Positions 63,801 to 64,000 of a DNA stretch of 64,000 bases are shown here, piece by piece. The position numbers were made by a program, and so were the translations under genes. The DNA is from Amphirosellinia nigrospora (Eukaryota > Ascomycota > Sordariomycetes > Xylariales > Xylariaceae). The stretch is taken from NCBI GenBank assembly GCA_004123355.1, contig SCHM01000008.1, positions 1,173,501 through 1,237,500 of the forward strand, given 5' to 3'. Below the pieces are notes generated by a model. It worked only from the letters and a program-made list of their open reading frames with translations. It ran no database searches and had not been told where the DNA came from. Each line of letters opens with the position of its first letter. Within the stretch, counting starts at the first letter, position 1.

Positions 63801-64000
63801 GTGGAAGAAGTAAACGAAGGCTCTAGAGATGGTGTTAGTTGGGTGGGAGACGCTTTTGCAGGCATGTTAATAGGTTAAGTCACGTTATGTTTATCTAGAG
63901 TGTACAATATACCTATGTAGTGGCTCCGGCGCAAGGGGGTCTTGTTGATAGAACATAAGCATGAACAGCTAGTTTATAGTTACGAGTTGTTTCAGGCAAG
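63801..64000. other. KGD2 3' region
   Basis: Likely 3' UTR and start of the next spacer; nothing else seen. Confidence 0.5.

Overview
The window is nuclear DNA from a filamentous ascomycete (Pezizomycotina, most likely a sordariomycete). The evidence is short GT-AG introns of about 50-100 nt, widely spaced genes on both strands, and a set of fungal housekeeping proteins: SRP14, COQ9, ATG4, SQS1, an SPX-RING ligase, JJJ1, H2A/H2B and an NRPS-like reductase. I see no rRNA, CRISPR array, prokaryotic feature, or recognisable transposon or viral coding region.

Layout. 0-3 kb: a 5'-partial EamA/DMT transporter and the mitochondrial ribosomal protein S17. 3.4-8.5 kb: two minus-strand genes, a MIT-AAA ATPase (Sap1/Yta6 type) and an SGT1/ecdysoneless-family protein. 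9.1-12.8 kb: SMC6. 13.3-14.1 kb: COQ9 on the minus strand. 14.1-19.7 kb: gene-poor; A+T-rich at first, then a long pyrimidine-rich leader. 19.7-23.1 kb: a ten-exon Gbp2/Hrb1-like triple-RRM protein. 24.7 kb: a small Cys-rich protein. 25.6-29.2 kb: divergent SRP14 and SGD1 (MIF4G/MA3). 30.1-31.9 kb: dihydrolipoamide dehydrogenase (E3). 31.9-37.65 kb: a gene-empty stretch. 37.65-41.0 kb: NRPS-like adenylation/thiolation/reductase. 42.1-46.3 kb: cystathionine gamma-synthase-like enzyme (minus) and a CodA-like amidohydrolase (plus), divergent. 46.5-50.7 kb: divergent SPX-RING ligase and JJJ1. 51.3-56.2 kb: divergent ATG4 and SQS1. 57.1-60.2 kb: the divergent H2B-H2A pair. 60.8-63.8 kb: divergent NDUFB9-like complex I subunit and KGD2 (the E2 that works with the E3 at 30 kb).

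Quality. Most long genes carry one to four reading-frame breaks, and nearly all look like a single missing base, often in a homopolymer. They hit essential, highly conserved genes (H2B, E3, KGD2, SMC6, COQ9), and in several genes restoring the missing bases makes the spliced length an exact multiple of three. Uncorrected assembly deletions explain this better than mass pseudogenisation. S17m, the Gbp2-like gene, SRP14, H2A and NDUFB9 are intact.

No obviously new biological system stands out. The most interesting signals are an 8-nt micro-exon and an ATGG split start exon in the Gbp2-like gene, a palindromic TAGGTA/TACCTA repeat found repeatedly just upstream of start codons, repeated CCAAT-type motifs between the histone genes, and a probable CaaX box on the SPX-RING ligase.
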